Source: Dyadobacter sp. MSC1_007
Lineage (GTDB): Bacteria; Bacteroidota; Bacteroidia; Cytophagales; Spirosomataceae
Reading direction: 5' to 3'
NCBI RefSeq assembly: GCF_023667495.1
Contig: NZ_JAMOZL010000002.1
Location: 310,001 to 374,000, forward strand
Length of the DNA: 64,000 nucleotides
In this document: positions 8,851-17,379 of the stretch, one piece after another
Numbering within the stretch: position 1 is the first letter of the stretch
How the letters are laid out: every line of letters starts with the position of its first letter
Program-made: the position numbers and the translations under genes
Notes under the pieces: generated by a model
The model's input: the letters and a program-made list of their open reading frames with translations, nothing else
The model's database searches: none
Told to the model about the DNA's origin: nothing

Positions 8851-11208
8851 ATGCGCATTGCATTAAAAATGGCCCTGGTTATCCTATTCCTGATTTTTTA
8901 TTCGGGCGGGGACCTATTTGCGCAATCATTTTCTCCGGAAATCTATAACCTGAAATGGTCCTCTCAGAGCAAAAACTCCGGTGAGTCTATGCCTTGTGGT
9001 GGTGGTGACATTGGTTTGAATGTGTGGGTTGAAAAAGGGGATATTCTGTTCTATATGTCGAGAAGCGGCGCTTTTGATGAAAATAATGTCTTCCCGAAAC
9101 TGGGCCGCGTGCGTTTGCGGCTGTCGCCCAATCCATTTGAAAACGGAGCAACTTTCGAGCAGGAATTGAGGCTGGATCAGGGATATGTGGAGATCAGAAG
9201 TGACAAAGGGAAAGAGCGAGTTGTAGTGAAGGTTTGGGTCGATGTATTCAGTCCCGTGATCCGGGTTGATGTGTCAGGAAACAGGCCCACGCACGTCAAT
9301 GCCTGGTACGAAAGTTGGCGGACCAGTGAGCGCGAACTGAAAGGTGGTGCGCGGAATGCAAGTTCCTATAAATGGGCTGGTGGGAAGGTTACCATGCTTC
9401 CGGATAGCATTTCATGGCATAATAATGGCGTGCTGTTCTTTCATCAAAACCGCGATTCTACCATTTTTGACAAGATTGTTACCCAACAGCAACTCGAAAC
9501 CGTTAAGTCCCAACTTTGGAACCCGTTGAAAAGGCTTACTCACGGCGGCTGGATGCGAGGTGAAAATATGGTGCCCGATCATGCAATCAAAGAAGGGAAA
9601 TATGCCGACACGCCATTTCAAGGTTTTGGATTAAAAAGTAAAAAAGCTGCACGTCGGCATCAGCTGGAAATCTACCTTCATATTGCGCAGGAAGATTCGA
9701 TTAATAAATGGAAAGGCGGTCTGCATGACATTGTTTTAAAATCCAGAAAAGAAAAAAGTACGGCGTTTCAAAAGACGCTCGACTGGTGGCGCGAATACTG
9801 GAAAAGAAGTTACATAGCCTTAAATGTTTCGGCAAAAGATAGCAGCTCCGCAGTCTGGCAGATCGGTCGCAACTATCAGTTATTCAGGTATATGCTTGCC
9901 TGCAATGCATATGGTGCCTACCCGACTAAATTCAATGGGGGATTGTTTACTTACGACCCGGTTTTTGTTGATACATCGTACCATTTCACTCCTGATCATC
10001 GTAACTGGGGCGGCGGGATTTTCACGGCTCAAAACCAGCGGCTGGTTTACTGGCCAATGCTCAAAAGCGGAGATTTCGATATGATGCCCTCCCAATTTGA
10101 GTTTTATAAAAGGATATTGGCCAATGCGGAAACGCGGACGCATCACTATTGGGGACACAAAGGCGCCTCATTCACGGAACAAATCGAAAACTTTGGCCTG
10201 CCAAACTATGCTGAATACGGGCAAAAGCGTCCCGCTGGTTTTGATGCGGGTGTGGAGTACAATAAATGGCTCGAATATCTCTGGGATACATCCCTTGAAT
10301 TTTGCCTGATGATCATGGACCTGGAACGGTTCTCAGGTGCTGATATCAGCAAGTATTTGCCGCTCATTGAAAGCTGCGTCGTCTTTTTTGATGAACATTA
10401 TCAACACCTGGCAGCGAACAGGAGCGCCGCGAAGCTCGACCAGAACGGACATCTGATATTGTTTCCCGGAAGTGCCGCCGAAACCTATAAAATGGCCTAC
10501 AACTCAGCCACGACGGTAGCCGGATTGAAAACAGTATTGGGCAGAATGCTTGCATTGCCCTTAAAATATGGCGATGAACCGCGCCGTAAACACTGGCAGG
10601 AAATGCTGGGGCGCATCCCGCCTTTGTCGTTTCGCGAAATGCAGGGCCATCGTACCATCGCGCCCGCGCGTGCCTGGGAGCGTATTCAGAACACCGAAAT
10701 TCCGCAGCTTTATCCGGTTTTTCCCTTCGGCATGTACGGGATTGGAAAGCCGGATCTTGAAACGGCAATTAACACCTGGAAATATGATACCGAGGCTATT
10801 AAAAACCGTAATTATACCAGCTGGCATCAGGATAATATCTTTTGTGCAAGGCTTGGTCTGATCGACGAAGTCGCGGCGCTCACCGTGAAGAAATTGCAGG
10901 ATTCAGGCAGGAGGTTTCCTGCGTTCTGGGGACCCGGCCACGATTGGGTGCCTGACCATAACTGGGGCGGCTCGGGCATGATAGGCTTGCAGGAAATGCT
11001 CATGCAAACCCCCGGCGACTCGATTTATCTTTTGCCCGCATGGCCCGACGACTGGGACGTGCAATTCAAGCTGCACGCCCCGTATAATACTACCGTTGAA
11101 GGGGAGTGGAAGGATGGGAAAATGGTGGACCTGAAAGTGTCGCCAGAGGCTAGGAAAAATGACGTAATTTGCTCTAAATGTGGCTCTAATGCGCTTAAAG
11201 GCAAGTGA
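8851..11208 (+). CDS. Secreted DUF5703 / GH95-like protein
   Basis: 785 residues with a signal peptide ending D-L-F-A-Q. The first part (about 30-300) shows the DUF5703 pattern, including S-M-P-C-G-G-G-D-I-G-L-N-V-W-V and Y-M-S-R-S-G-A-F-D-E-N-N. It is followed by a long helical region (about 315-700) with W-W-R-E-Y-W, F-N-G-G-L-F-T-Y-D and a conserved G-H-D-W-V-P-D-H-N-W-G-G-S-G stretch near 695, resembling the (alpha/alpha)6 barrel of GH95-type enzymes. GH95 members remove alpha-L-fucose or alpha-L-galactose, both of which occur on pectic side chains. It is the last gene of the 386-11208 run, 27 bases after its neighbour. The domain names are recognised; the sugar removed is inferred only from context. 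Confidence 0.75.
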   Translation: MRIALKMALVILFLIFYSGGDLFAQSFSPEIYNLKWSSQSKNSGESMPCGGGDIGLNVWVEKGDILFYMSRSGAFDENNVFPKLGRVRLRLSPNPFENGATFEQELRLDQGYVEIRSDKGKERVVVKVWVDVFSPVIRVDVSGNRPTHVNAWYESWRTSERELKGGARNASSYKWAGGKVTMLPDSISWHNNGVLFFHQNRDSTIFDKIVTQQQLETVKSQLWNPLKRLTHGGWMRGENMVPDHAIKEGKYADTPFQGFGLKSKKAARRHQLEIYLHIAQEDSINKWKGGLHDIVLKSRKEKSTAFQKTLDWWREYWKRSYIALNVSAKDSSSAVWQIGRNYQLFRYMLACNAYGAYPTKFNGGLFTYDPVFVDTSYHFTPDHRNWGGGIFTAQNQRLVYWPMLKSGDFDMMPSQFEFYKRILANAETRTHHYWGHKGASFTEQIENFGLPNYAEYGQKRPAGFDAGVEYNKWLEYLWDTSLEFCLMIMDLERFSGADISKYLPLIESCVVFFDEHYQHLAANRSAAKLDQNGHLILFPGSAAETYKMAYNSATTVAGLKTVLGRMLALPLKYGDEPRRKHWQEMLGRIPPLSFREMQGHRTIAPARAWERIQNTEIPQLYPVFPFGMYGIGKPDLETAINTWKYDTEAIKNRNYTSWHQDNIFCARLGLIDEVAALTVKKLQDSGRRFPAFWGPGHDWVPDHNWGGSGMIGLQEMLMQTPGDSIYLLPAWPDDWDVQFKLHAPYNTTVEGEWKDGKMVDLKVSPEARKNDVICSKCGSNALKGK

Positions 11209-11230
11209 AAGGTTAAAATGTGAAACGTTC

Positions 11231-11261
11231 TTGAAATCTTTGGAAAAAGTTTCTAGTTTTG
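11231..11261 (+). promoter_or_regulatory. Bacteroidota-type promoter candidate
   Basis: A TTG at 11231-11233 is followed after 20 bases by TAGTTTTG (11254-11261), matching the primary-sigma consensus of this phylum (TTG, 19-21 bases, TAnnTTTG). Transcription would start near 11268 and serve the small membrane protein gene at 11307, ending the read-through from the pectin operon. Confidence 0.5.
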
Positions 11262-11306
11262 TCGAGTAACATTTCTTCTCTCAAACTCAAACCACGCACT
11301 GGAACT

Positions 11307-11531
11307 ATGAAAACGAATATCAAAATCGAAAAGGAGTCTATCACTTACATCACCTTTGGCATTACCGTTGGTTTGGTGTTGGGTGCGTTCTTTGGCCCTG
11401 CCGGAGCAGTTGTTGGGGTGCCGATTGGAGCAGGCCTTGGCTTCTGGTTTGATAAAAAATATCCCGAGACCAATCATCACGCTGGTCCTTCTTCCCACAA
11501 AAACACAGCCAAAAATTCACAGGTCCAATAA
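11307..11531 (+). CDS. Small glycine-zipper membrane protein, function unknown
   Basis: 74 residues from the ATG at 11307; an earlier in-frame start at 11259 is less likely because it lies at the promoter candidate and adds a polar extension. Residues about 14-46 form one or two hydrophobic segments rich in spaced glycines (G-I-T-V-G-L-V-L-G-A-F-F-G and G-A-G-L-G-F-W-F). Such a glycine-zipper pattern favours tight helix packing in a membrane. A polar His/Asn-rich tail follows. It lies behind a promoter match and 31 bases before a second small membrane protein, so the two may be cotranscribed. I do not recognise a family. Confidence 0.55.
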   Translation: MKTNIKIEKESITYITFGITVGLVLGAFFGPAGAVVGVPIGAGLGFWFDKKYPETNHHAGPSSHKNTAKNSQVQ

Positions 11532-11562
11532 ATACAATCATTAAAAGCATTTTGGTGGTTGT

Positions 11563-11856
11563 ATGGAGAATCATTTGAGTCACTACGCCATTTCGTTGGC
11601 GATTTGTTTAATGGGGTGTGTCGTTTACACTGTTTTTGCTGCTACCCGCTACGGATTTCAAAACATTCAGGAAGGTGTTCTTGTGAGAGTTTTCGGTGAT
11701 CTGGTGGGCATTTGCGCAGCTTCGAAAATCGTATATCTGTCATTTGATGAGGCGCTGTGTAGCACGGTAGCGAAGATCGATATGACTTTTATGGCCGTAG
11801 GAGGTGTGGTAATCCTGGTCGTAGCAACAAAAGATCTCGTCTCTAAATTTCAATAG
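11563..11856 (+). CDS. Small membrane protein, function unknown
   Basis: 97 residues starting at the ATG at 11563. Three hydrophobic stretches (about 8-27, 40-57 and 73-88) predict an integral inner-membrane protein. The loops contain few charges, and a K-D-L-V-S-K-F-Q tail follows. It comes 31 bases after the glycine-zipper gene and is followed by 150 AT-rich bases before the FGGY kinase. No recognised domain, so the function is unknown; a small accessory membrane protein is all that can be said. Confidence 0.5.
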   Translation: MENHLSHYAISLAICLMGCVVYTVFAATRYGFQNIQEGVLVRVFGDLVGICAASKIVYLSFDEALCSTVAKIDMTFMAVGGVVILVVATKDLVSKFQ

Positions 11857-12010
11857 GCATAATGATTTTCAGAAATTGCATCCAGGGCAATATTGTACAT
11901 AAATAAATCAATATTTTTCCTGTGATTTTTAGTTTTGTTTTCGATTGTTTTTCTTTTCTTTGTTTTTGTAAATAGAATTGATTTGACAAGTTGAAAACAA
12001 AGCTTTGGGG

Positions 12011-13522
12011 ATGTTGAACGGCAACTTCGTTCTGGCGATTGATCAGGGTACGAGCAGCACTAAAACGGTTATTTTTGATGAAAATGGCAAGGCGGTTGCG
12101 CGGGGTGTAGAGGCGCTCGCGACCATGTACCTTGACGGCGGTCTGGTTGAACAGGATCCGGAGGCTATTTATCAAAATGTGCTCGCGTCAGTCAGGAAAT
12201 GTCTGGCCGATTTTCTCAGGAATGGCGGTGATATACGGAATATCCGTTCGTGCGGAATCTCGAATCAGCGTGAAACTTTTATTCTTTGGGATGAGGCCGG
12301 AAAACCGCTTTATAATGCAGTTGTATGGCAATGCAAAAGATCGACATCGGTTTGCGCTAACCTGAAATCCTCTGGCTTGGAAGAAATTGTCCGGAAGAAA
12401 ACCGGATTGTTGATTGATCCTTATTTTTCAGGTTCCAAAGTGATCTGGCTTAACGAGCATATCGACGCTGTAAATAGCGCAATAGGGAGTGGAAACGCTT
12501 TTTTTGGCACCGTGGATACCTGGCTTCTTTACAAGTTGACAAACGGGAAATCTTATCTTACCGACCATACCAATGCATCAAGGACATTGTTTTTCAACCT
12601 TGAAACACTTTCCTGGGATGAAGAACTGCTCGCGTTGTTTGGCCTTTCCCGGTTGCGTTTGCCAGAGATACAGCAATCGTCGTCCACATTTGGGCTAACT
12701 GATTTTGAAGGTTTTTTTGACACGCCTTTGCCGGTTACGGCGATGATAGGGGACTCCCACGCGGCTGCATTTGGAGAAGGTTGTTTTGCTCCCGGAATTG
12801 CGAAAGCGACGTTAGGGACGGGTTCATCTATATTGATGAACATTGGACCACACCCGCAGGAATCGAAGCAAGGCATGGTGACGACGATCGGGTGGAGCGC
12901 CGGTTCGCACGTTGAATATGCGTTGGAAGGTGTAATAGTGACCTGCGGGGCAACGATCGAATGGCTGAAAACGCATTTGGCGTTGTTTCAGGACATTAAA
13001 GAGACGGAGGCAATGGCGCGCTCCGTCAGCGATAGTCATGGCGTGTACCTGGTGCCTGCATTCAGCGGGCTTGGTGCGCCGCATTGGGATATGACCCGCA
13101 AAGCTTCGATTACTGGCCTTACCTTCGATTGCGACAAAAATCACATCGTGCGTGCCGCTCTCGAATCGATCCCATATCAGATCAAAGACGTGATCACTGC
13201 CATGGAGGCCGATACCGGCATTGCATTGCAGGAACTGAAAATCGACGGTGGATTAACTTCAAACGGTTTTGTAGTACAAATGCTCGCAGATCTTTTGCAG
13301 AAGCCGGTGGTTAACCTCGGCTTTCCGGAAGTTTCGGCATTGGGTGCGGCTTACCTTGCTGGCTTAGAGTCAGGTGTTTATCCGAATATAGATTACCTCC
13401 GGAAACTCGGCGAAACACACATCACCATTTATCCTGATACAGAAAGCGAATCTGTGCAAACGGGCTACCGAGGCTGGCAAGAAGCAATCGGTTCGGTGCC
13501 TCAAATTATCCTAACCCATTGA
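12011..13522 (+). CDS. FGGY carbohydrate kinase, glycerol-kinase-like
   Basis: 503 residues from the ATG at 12011. The protein follows glycerol kinase almost end to end: D-Q-G-T-S-S-T-K (about 11-18) for ATP, S-N-Q-R-E-T (Arg87, Glu88), D-P-Y-F-S-G (Tyr138), V-D-T-W-L-L-Y-K-L-T and L-G-T-G-S-S. Compared with E. coli GlpK, the glycerol-binding Arg, Glu, Tyr and Asp are kept, but the Gln after that Asp is replaced: the motif reads G-D-S-H-A-A-A-F-G instead of G-D-Q-Q-A-A-L-F-G. No glpF or glpD is nearby. FGGY kinases phosphorylate polyols and ketoses; D-apulose kinase of the apiose pathway belongs to this superfamily. The gene is two bases from a secreted glycosidase gene. The kinase call is firm; the substrate (glycerol or a branched ketose such as D-apulose) is open. 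Confidence 0.85.
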   Translation: MLNGNFVLAIDQGTSSTKTVIFDENGKAVARGVEALATMYLDGGLVEQDPEAIYQNVLASVRKCLADFLRNGGDIRNIRSCGISNQRETFILWDEAGKPLYNAVVWQCKRSTSVCANLKSSGLEEIVRKKTGLLIDPYFSGSKVIWLNEHIDAVNSAIGSGNAFFGTVDTWLLYKLTNGKSYLTDHTNASRTLFFNLETLSWDEELLALFGLSRLRLPEIQQSSSTFGLTDFEGFFDTPLPVTAMIGDSHAAAFGEGCFAPGIAKATLGTGSSILMNIGPHPQESKQGMVTTIGWSAGSHVEYALEGVIVTCGATIEWLKTHLALFQDIKETEAMARSVSDSHGVYLVPAFSGLGAPHWDMTRKASITGLTFDCDKNHIVRAALESIPYQIKDVITAMEADTGIALQELKIDGGLTSNGFVVQMLADLLQKPVVNLGFPEVSALGAAYLAGLESGVYPNIDYLRKLGETHITIYPDTESESVQTGYRGWQEAIGSVPQIILTH

Positions 13523-13524
13523 TC

Positions 13525-15114
13525 ATGAAGTTTTTCTTTACAGTATGCGCTTTTGTTCTGTTCACGACATTCTCCGCTTCGGGGCACGAGCAGGTGGAGC
13601 GTTGGGAGCGTTTTGAAGTGACTCTTGCAGGTCCACAGGACGGAAACCCTTTCGCCGATGTGACAATAGGTGCCGAATTTACAAACGGAAAAGAGAAGGT
13701 GAAGGTGGCTGGTTTCTATGACGGTGGAGGGAAATATAAGATCCGTTTTATGCCACAGCAAATCGGTAATTGGAAGTACAAAACGGTCAGTAACAGCAAG
13801 ATACTGAACGGCAAAACCGGCTCATTTACTTGTATTGCACCCGGTAAGGATAATCATGGACCCGTGCAAGTAGCTGATACCTATCATTTTAAATATGCCG
13901 ACGGCAAGCGCTATTACCCGTTCGGGACTACATTATATGCATGGACGCATCAGCCACCGGCCTTGGAAGAAATCACTTTGAAAACGCTTGCCAATGCGCC
14001 TTTCAACAAGGTGCGAATGTGTGTTTTCCCCAAATACTACTCACACGTGGAGAATGAGCCGCCTTTCTATCCATTTGTAAAGAAATCGGAATCGAAGGAT
14101 GCGAAAGGAAAGATCAGGTTTGAATGGGACGTTTCGCGTTTCGAGCCTGCGTTTTTCGAGCATCTGGAAAAGCGGATCGATGATTTGAAAAAGCTGGGCA
14201 TCGAGGCCGATGTGATCATTTTTCATCCGTATGATAAGGGCCGCTGGGGATTTGACAGTCTGGGTAAGGAGAATGACCTGAAATACATCCGGTATCTCAC
14301 GGCGCGGCTTTCGTCGTTCCGGAACGTGTGGTGGTCGATCGCGAACGAGTTCGACTACGTCAAAACCAAGCCCAGAGAAGATTGGGACGCTTATACCAAA
14401 GCTGTTGTGAACTCCGATCCTTACCGGCATTTATGCTCGATCCATAACGGAAGCGTCTATTATGACCTGTGGAAGCCGGAATTTACACACGTGAGCATTC
14501 AAAACGGCTCGACGGTAGAGGATTTCGGGAGGGCGATTTTGTTGAAAGATGTATTTTTTAAGCCGATGATCTATGATGAAGTATGCTATGAGGGCGATTT
14601 GCAGCAGCGTTGGGGACATTTGAGTGGCGAAGAGATGACCGAGGCATTCTGGCAGGGTGTGATCGCGGGTACTTACGTGACGCACGGGGAAACGTATAGT
14701 AATGTAGGTGATACGATTTTCTGGGCAAAAGGCGGCCGGTTGACCGGAAGCAGCCCTGCGAGGATCGGGTTTCTGCGGAAGATACTGGAAGAAAGCCCCG
14801 GACCGCTCGAACTGGCCGATCCCTGGAAAGACCATCATACCGCAACAACCGCGGACAGTAGCTATTATCTGGTATATTTTGGTAAAAAAATGCAGCCTGA
14901 ATGGACATTCAATCTGCCCAAAAAAGCAGGGCCGAAGGCAGGCCAAAAGTTTAAGGTAGAGCTCATTGACACGTGGAATATGACGATACAAACGCTGCCG
15001 GAGATCTTCGAAACCGACGAACCGGTCGACTATCGCATATTCGATAAAGAGCGCCGGGCGATTCGCCTGCCTATGAAGCCGTACCTGGCCTTGCGCATTA
15101 CCGCATATCAGTAA
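13525..15114 (+). CDS. Secreted DUF5060-containing glycosidase
   Basis: 529 residues from the ATG at 13525, two bases after the kinase stop. A signal peptide (about 1-18) precedes an immunoglobulin-like DUF5060 domain (about 20-100; N-P-F-A-D-V-T-I-G-A-E-F and F-Y-D-G-G-G-K-Y). A TIM-barrel-like catalytic region follows (about 120-430) with Y-P-F-G-T-T-L-Y-A-W, W-W-S-I-A-N-E-F-D-Y near residue 275 (a typical acid/base Asn-Glu pair) and P-M-I-Y-D-E-V-C-Y-E-G near 350, where the Glu could be the nucleophile. A small beta-sandwich (DUF5605-like) closes the protein. These features suggest a retaining clan GH-A-like glycosidase. Cotranscription with a sugar kinase suggests it releases the sugar that the kinase uses; the sugar itself is unknown. 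Confidence 0.75.
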   Translation: MKFFFTVCAFVLFTTFSASGHEQVERWERFEVTLAGPQDGNPFADVTIGAEFTNGKEKVKVAGFYDGGGKYKIRFMPQQIGNWKYKTVSNSKILNGKTGSFTCIAPGKDNHGPVQVADTYHFKYADGKRYYPFGTTLYAWTHQPPALEEITLKTLANAPFNKVRMCVFPKYYSHVENEPPFYPFVKKSESKDAKGKIRFEWDVSRFEPAFFEHLEKRIDDLKKLGIEADVIIFHPYDKGRWGFDSLGKENDLKYIRYLTARLSSFRNVWWSIANEFDYVKTKPREDWDAYTKAVVNSDPYRHLCSIHNGSVYYDLWKPEFTHVSIQNGSTVEDFGRAILLKDVFFKPMIYDEVCYEGDLQQRWGHLSGEEMTEAFWQGVIAGTYVTHGETYSNVGDTIFWAKGGRLTGSSPARIGFLRKILEESPGPLELADPWKDHHTATTADSSYYLVYFGKKMQPEWTFNLPKKAGPKAGQKFKVELIDTWNMTIQTLPEIFETDEPVDYRIFDKERRAIRLPMKPYLALRITAYQ

Positions 15115-15160
15115 GCATTTAAAAGTTTTTGATTGGTTAACATAGATAGTAAAGGATTAA

Positions 15161-15189
15161 AAAGACCGGATCATGTCCGGTCTTTTTTT
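15161..15189 (+). terminator. Strong intrinsic terminator
   Basis: AAAGACCGGA (15161-15170), a five-base loop TCATG, then TCCGGTCTTT (15176-15185) followed by further T residues. The perfect 10-bp stem with a U-tract ends the kinase/DUF5060 transcription unit. Confidence 0.9.
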
Positions 15190-15383
15190 GTTTTTCCCTC
15201 GTTACAATCCATTATTGAACCATTTTATTTTTGATAATAGAAATAGAAACTGTAAATTCGTAAAAATTAGAATATAATCGAAAGTGTTCGCTATTTTCGG
15301 TGCAGTAGTGAAACTCGGCCAGACCTGACACCTACTTCTGTTCCCGGCCTACAATAGATCTTCAATCCATCATTTCAATATTC

Positions 15384-16052
15384 ATGAAACCAGTAACATT
15401 GGGCCTGATCCACACGTCGGCCACATTGGTGCCAATTTTTCAGCAATTATGCACCGAACATCTGCCGGGAGTCAACGTATTTAACATTGTGGACGATAGT
15501 CTCATTAAAGATGTGATCGCGAAAGGCAAGCTCATGCCCAATACCGCGCGGCGGGTGGTGGATCATGTTGCTTCTGCTGAGGCAGCGGGTGCCGACCAAA
15601 TTCTCGTAACCTGTTCTTCGATCGGGCGGGCGGTGGAAGCGGCGGCGGCACTTGTTTCGGTGCCAGTTCTCCGGGTGGACCAGCCGATGGCCGATCTGGC
15701 CGTATCGACAGGGCGCAGGATCGGGGTCGTTGCTACTTTGCCTACCACACTGGAACCGACAACCGACCTGGTGCGGCGTCGTGCCCAAGTTGCCGGAAAG
15801 GAGATCGAGCTTACTAGTCGGCTTTGTGACGGCGCTTTTGATGCGTTGATGAGCGGTAACCCTGCATTGCATGACGAAATGGTGGCCAATGCATTGCGTG
15901 AACTTTCCGCTCAGGTGGACGTGATCCTGCTCGCACAAGCGTCGATGGCACGTGTGGTCGATGCCTTGACCGAGGCCGAGAAAACCGTACCGATTATTGC
16001 CAGCCCACCACAGGCAATCCGGCATTTGGCGTCCATTTTAACTAAGGCCTGA
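15384..16052 (+). CDS. Asp/Glu racemase-superfamily protein with only one of two catalytic cysteines
   Basis: 222 residues. The fold is recognised from G-L-I-H-T-S-A-T-L near the start, A-G-A-D-Q-I-L-V-T-C-S-S-I-G (Cys77), the R-I-G-V-V-A-T-L-P-T-T-L segment at 112-123 and a second half ending S-P-P-Q-A-I-R-H-L. Classical aspartate, glutamate and hydantoin racemases use two cysteines; here the second site reads L-L-A-Q-A-S-M-A-R (183-190) with no Cys. A true two-base racemase is therefore unlikely; one-base isomerisation or decarboxylation, as in related arylmalonate decarboxylases and maleate isomerases, is possible. The gene is one base upstream of a carboxylate-type transporter and faces the RuBisCO-like/sugar-acid-kinase pair, so it probably acts on a branched sugar acid. 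The family is confident, the reaction unknown. Confidence 0.75.
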   Translation: MKPVTLGLIHTSATLVPIFQQLCTEHLPGVNVFNIVDDSLIKDVIAKGKLMPNTARRVVDHVASAEAAGADQILVTCSSIGRAVEAAAALVSVPVLRVDQPMADLAVSTGRRIGVVATLPTTLEPTTDLVRRRAQVAGKEIELTSRLCDGAFDALMSGNPALHDEMVANALRELSAQVDVILLAQASMARVVDALTEAEKTVPIIASPPQAIRHLASILTKA

Positions 16053-16053
16053 T

Positions 16054-17379
16054 ATGCTGACGATCAGAAAAGGCTGCCTCGCACTGGCGATCGTTTCCGC
16101 GCTTGTATTGATTTTTACATTATTTACTGGCTCCTACGGCCTCGCACGTGCCGCGGGAATGAGTTTGGCATTGTCGCTCGCCATCGGAATAGGTGCTGTC
16201 TCTTTTTTGCAGGGCTACCAGTACACCGCGTGGATCATTGCAGCCGTCATCGCAGGAATGGTGTATCCGCAAACCTTCCTGCATGTGGGAGATTTTGATC
16301 TCAGGAATAAATGGCTGATACTCGTTGTAGTGCAGCTTGTTATGTTTGGAATGGGTATTCAAATGAGCCTGCGTGATTTTTCAGAACTGGCTACTTCGGG
16401 CAAAGGCGTGTTAGTTGGGCTATGCAGTCATTTCACGATTATGCCGCTGATGGGTTTTTTACTTACTAAAATATTCCATTTCGAGCCGGAAATTGCGGCG
16501 GGTGTTATCCTGCTGGGATCGTGTTCAAGCGGACTGGCATCTAATGTAATGGTATATATTGCCAAAGCCAATCTGATCCTTTCTGTGGCTGTTACAGCCA
16601 TGACGACCCTCGCCGCGCCTTTTCTGACTCCCTTTTTGATGAAAATACTTGCAGGCACACTAATACACATCAAATTTCTGGATATGATGATGGAGATTGT
16701 CAAAATCGTCATCGTGCCCATCGGGGCCGCGCTGATCCATGATTTTCTCAAATTGGCATCAGCTCGCGGCAAACGGAATTTATATGGGATAGCGATTATT
16801 TGCGCACTTTTTCTGATGAGTCTTTCCGCGGGTCTGTGGCGCTATTTTCAGGCTAACGTTTCAGAAGCCAGATTGCAATCGCTGGAAGTGCTGGCATTTT
16901 TTGCCGGGGCAGTGCTGGTAGGGCTAATCTATCATCATCTCACCAGAATTTTCCGGAACCTCGACCGATACATGCCCTATGTTTCCATGTTTGGAATCAT
17001 ATATTTCACCACCGTCACAACGGCCGCTGGCCGGGATAACCTGCTGAATGTGGGGTTCCTGCTATTTTTCGTGTCGGTGATCCATAATGCCTCGGGATAT
17101 TTCTTTGGATACTGGTTTAGTCGATTGCTAGGTTTGGACAAACCGTCGTCGCGGACAATGGCATTTGAAGTAGGCCTTCAAAATGGCGGAATGGCTTCGG
17201 GACTGGCAGGAAGCATGGGGAAGCTCGGCACCGTAGGGCTTGCCGCCGCCGTATTCAGCCCCTGGATGAATATCTCCGGGTCCATTTTGGCTAATTACTG
17301 GCGTAGGAGGGAGGTTGGCAAAGAGGAAGCAAAGCCTCATGCAAATCACAACCTCCCTCGCATTACAGAACCAAAATAA
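16054..17379 (+). CDS. BASS (bile acid:sodium symporter)-family transporter
   Basis: 441 residues with about ten to twelve hydrophobic helices. The motif G-S-C-S-S-G-L-A-S-N-V-M (about 153-164) and F-E-V-G-L-Q-N-G-G-M-A-S-G-L-A (about 372-386) are the two crossover-helix signatures of the bile acid:sodium symporter fold, which couples sodium to uptake of organic acids such as bile acids, pyruvate or pantoate. An N-terminal pair of helices (1-70) and an inserted segment near 245-315 make it longer than the usual 320-residue bacterial member. Translation is likely coupled to the upstream racemase-like gene (one-base gap). The 3' end overlaps the opposite-strand kinase by 34 bases. From its neighbours I infer a sugar-acid substrate such as apionate; this is not shown by sequence. 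Confidence 0.8.
   Translation: MLTIRKGCLALAIVSALVLIFTLFTGSYGLARAAGMSLALSLAIGIGAVSFLQGYQYTAWIIAAVIAGMVYPQTFLHVGDFDLRNKWLILVVVQLVMFGMGIQMSLRDFSELATSGKGVLVGLCSHFTIMPLMGFLLTKIFHFEPEIAAGVILLGSCSSGLASNVMVYIAKANLILSVAVTAMTTLAAPFLTPFLMKILAGTLIHIKFLDMMMEIVKIVIVPIGAALIHDFLKLASARGKRNLYGIAIICALFLMSLSAGLWRYFQANVSEARLQSLEVLAFFAGAVLVGLIYHHLTRIFRNLDRYMPYVSMFGIIYFTTVTTAAGRDNLLNVGFLLFFVSVIHNASGYFFGYWFSRLLGLDKPSSRTMAFEVGLQNGGMASGLAGSMGKLGTVGLAAAVFSPWMNISGSILANYWRRREVGKEEAKPHANHNLPRITEPK

Noticed and set aside
12011..13522. Ordinary glycerol catabolic operon
   Set aside because: No glycerol facilitator or glycerol-3-phosphate dehydrogenase nearby, and a glycerol-contact residue is changed.
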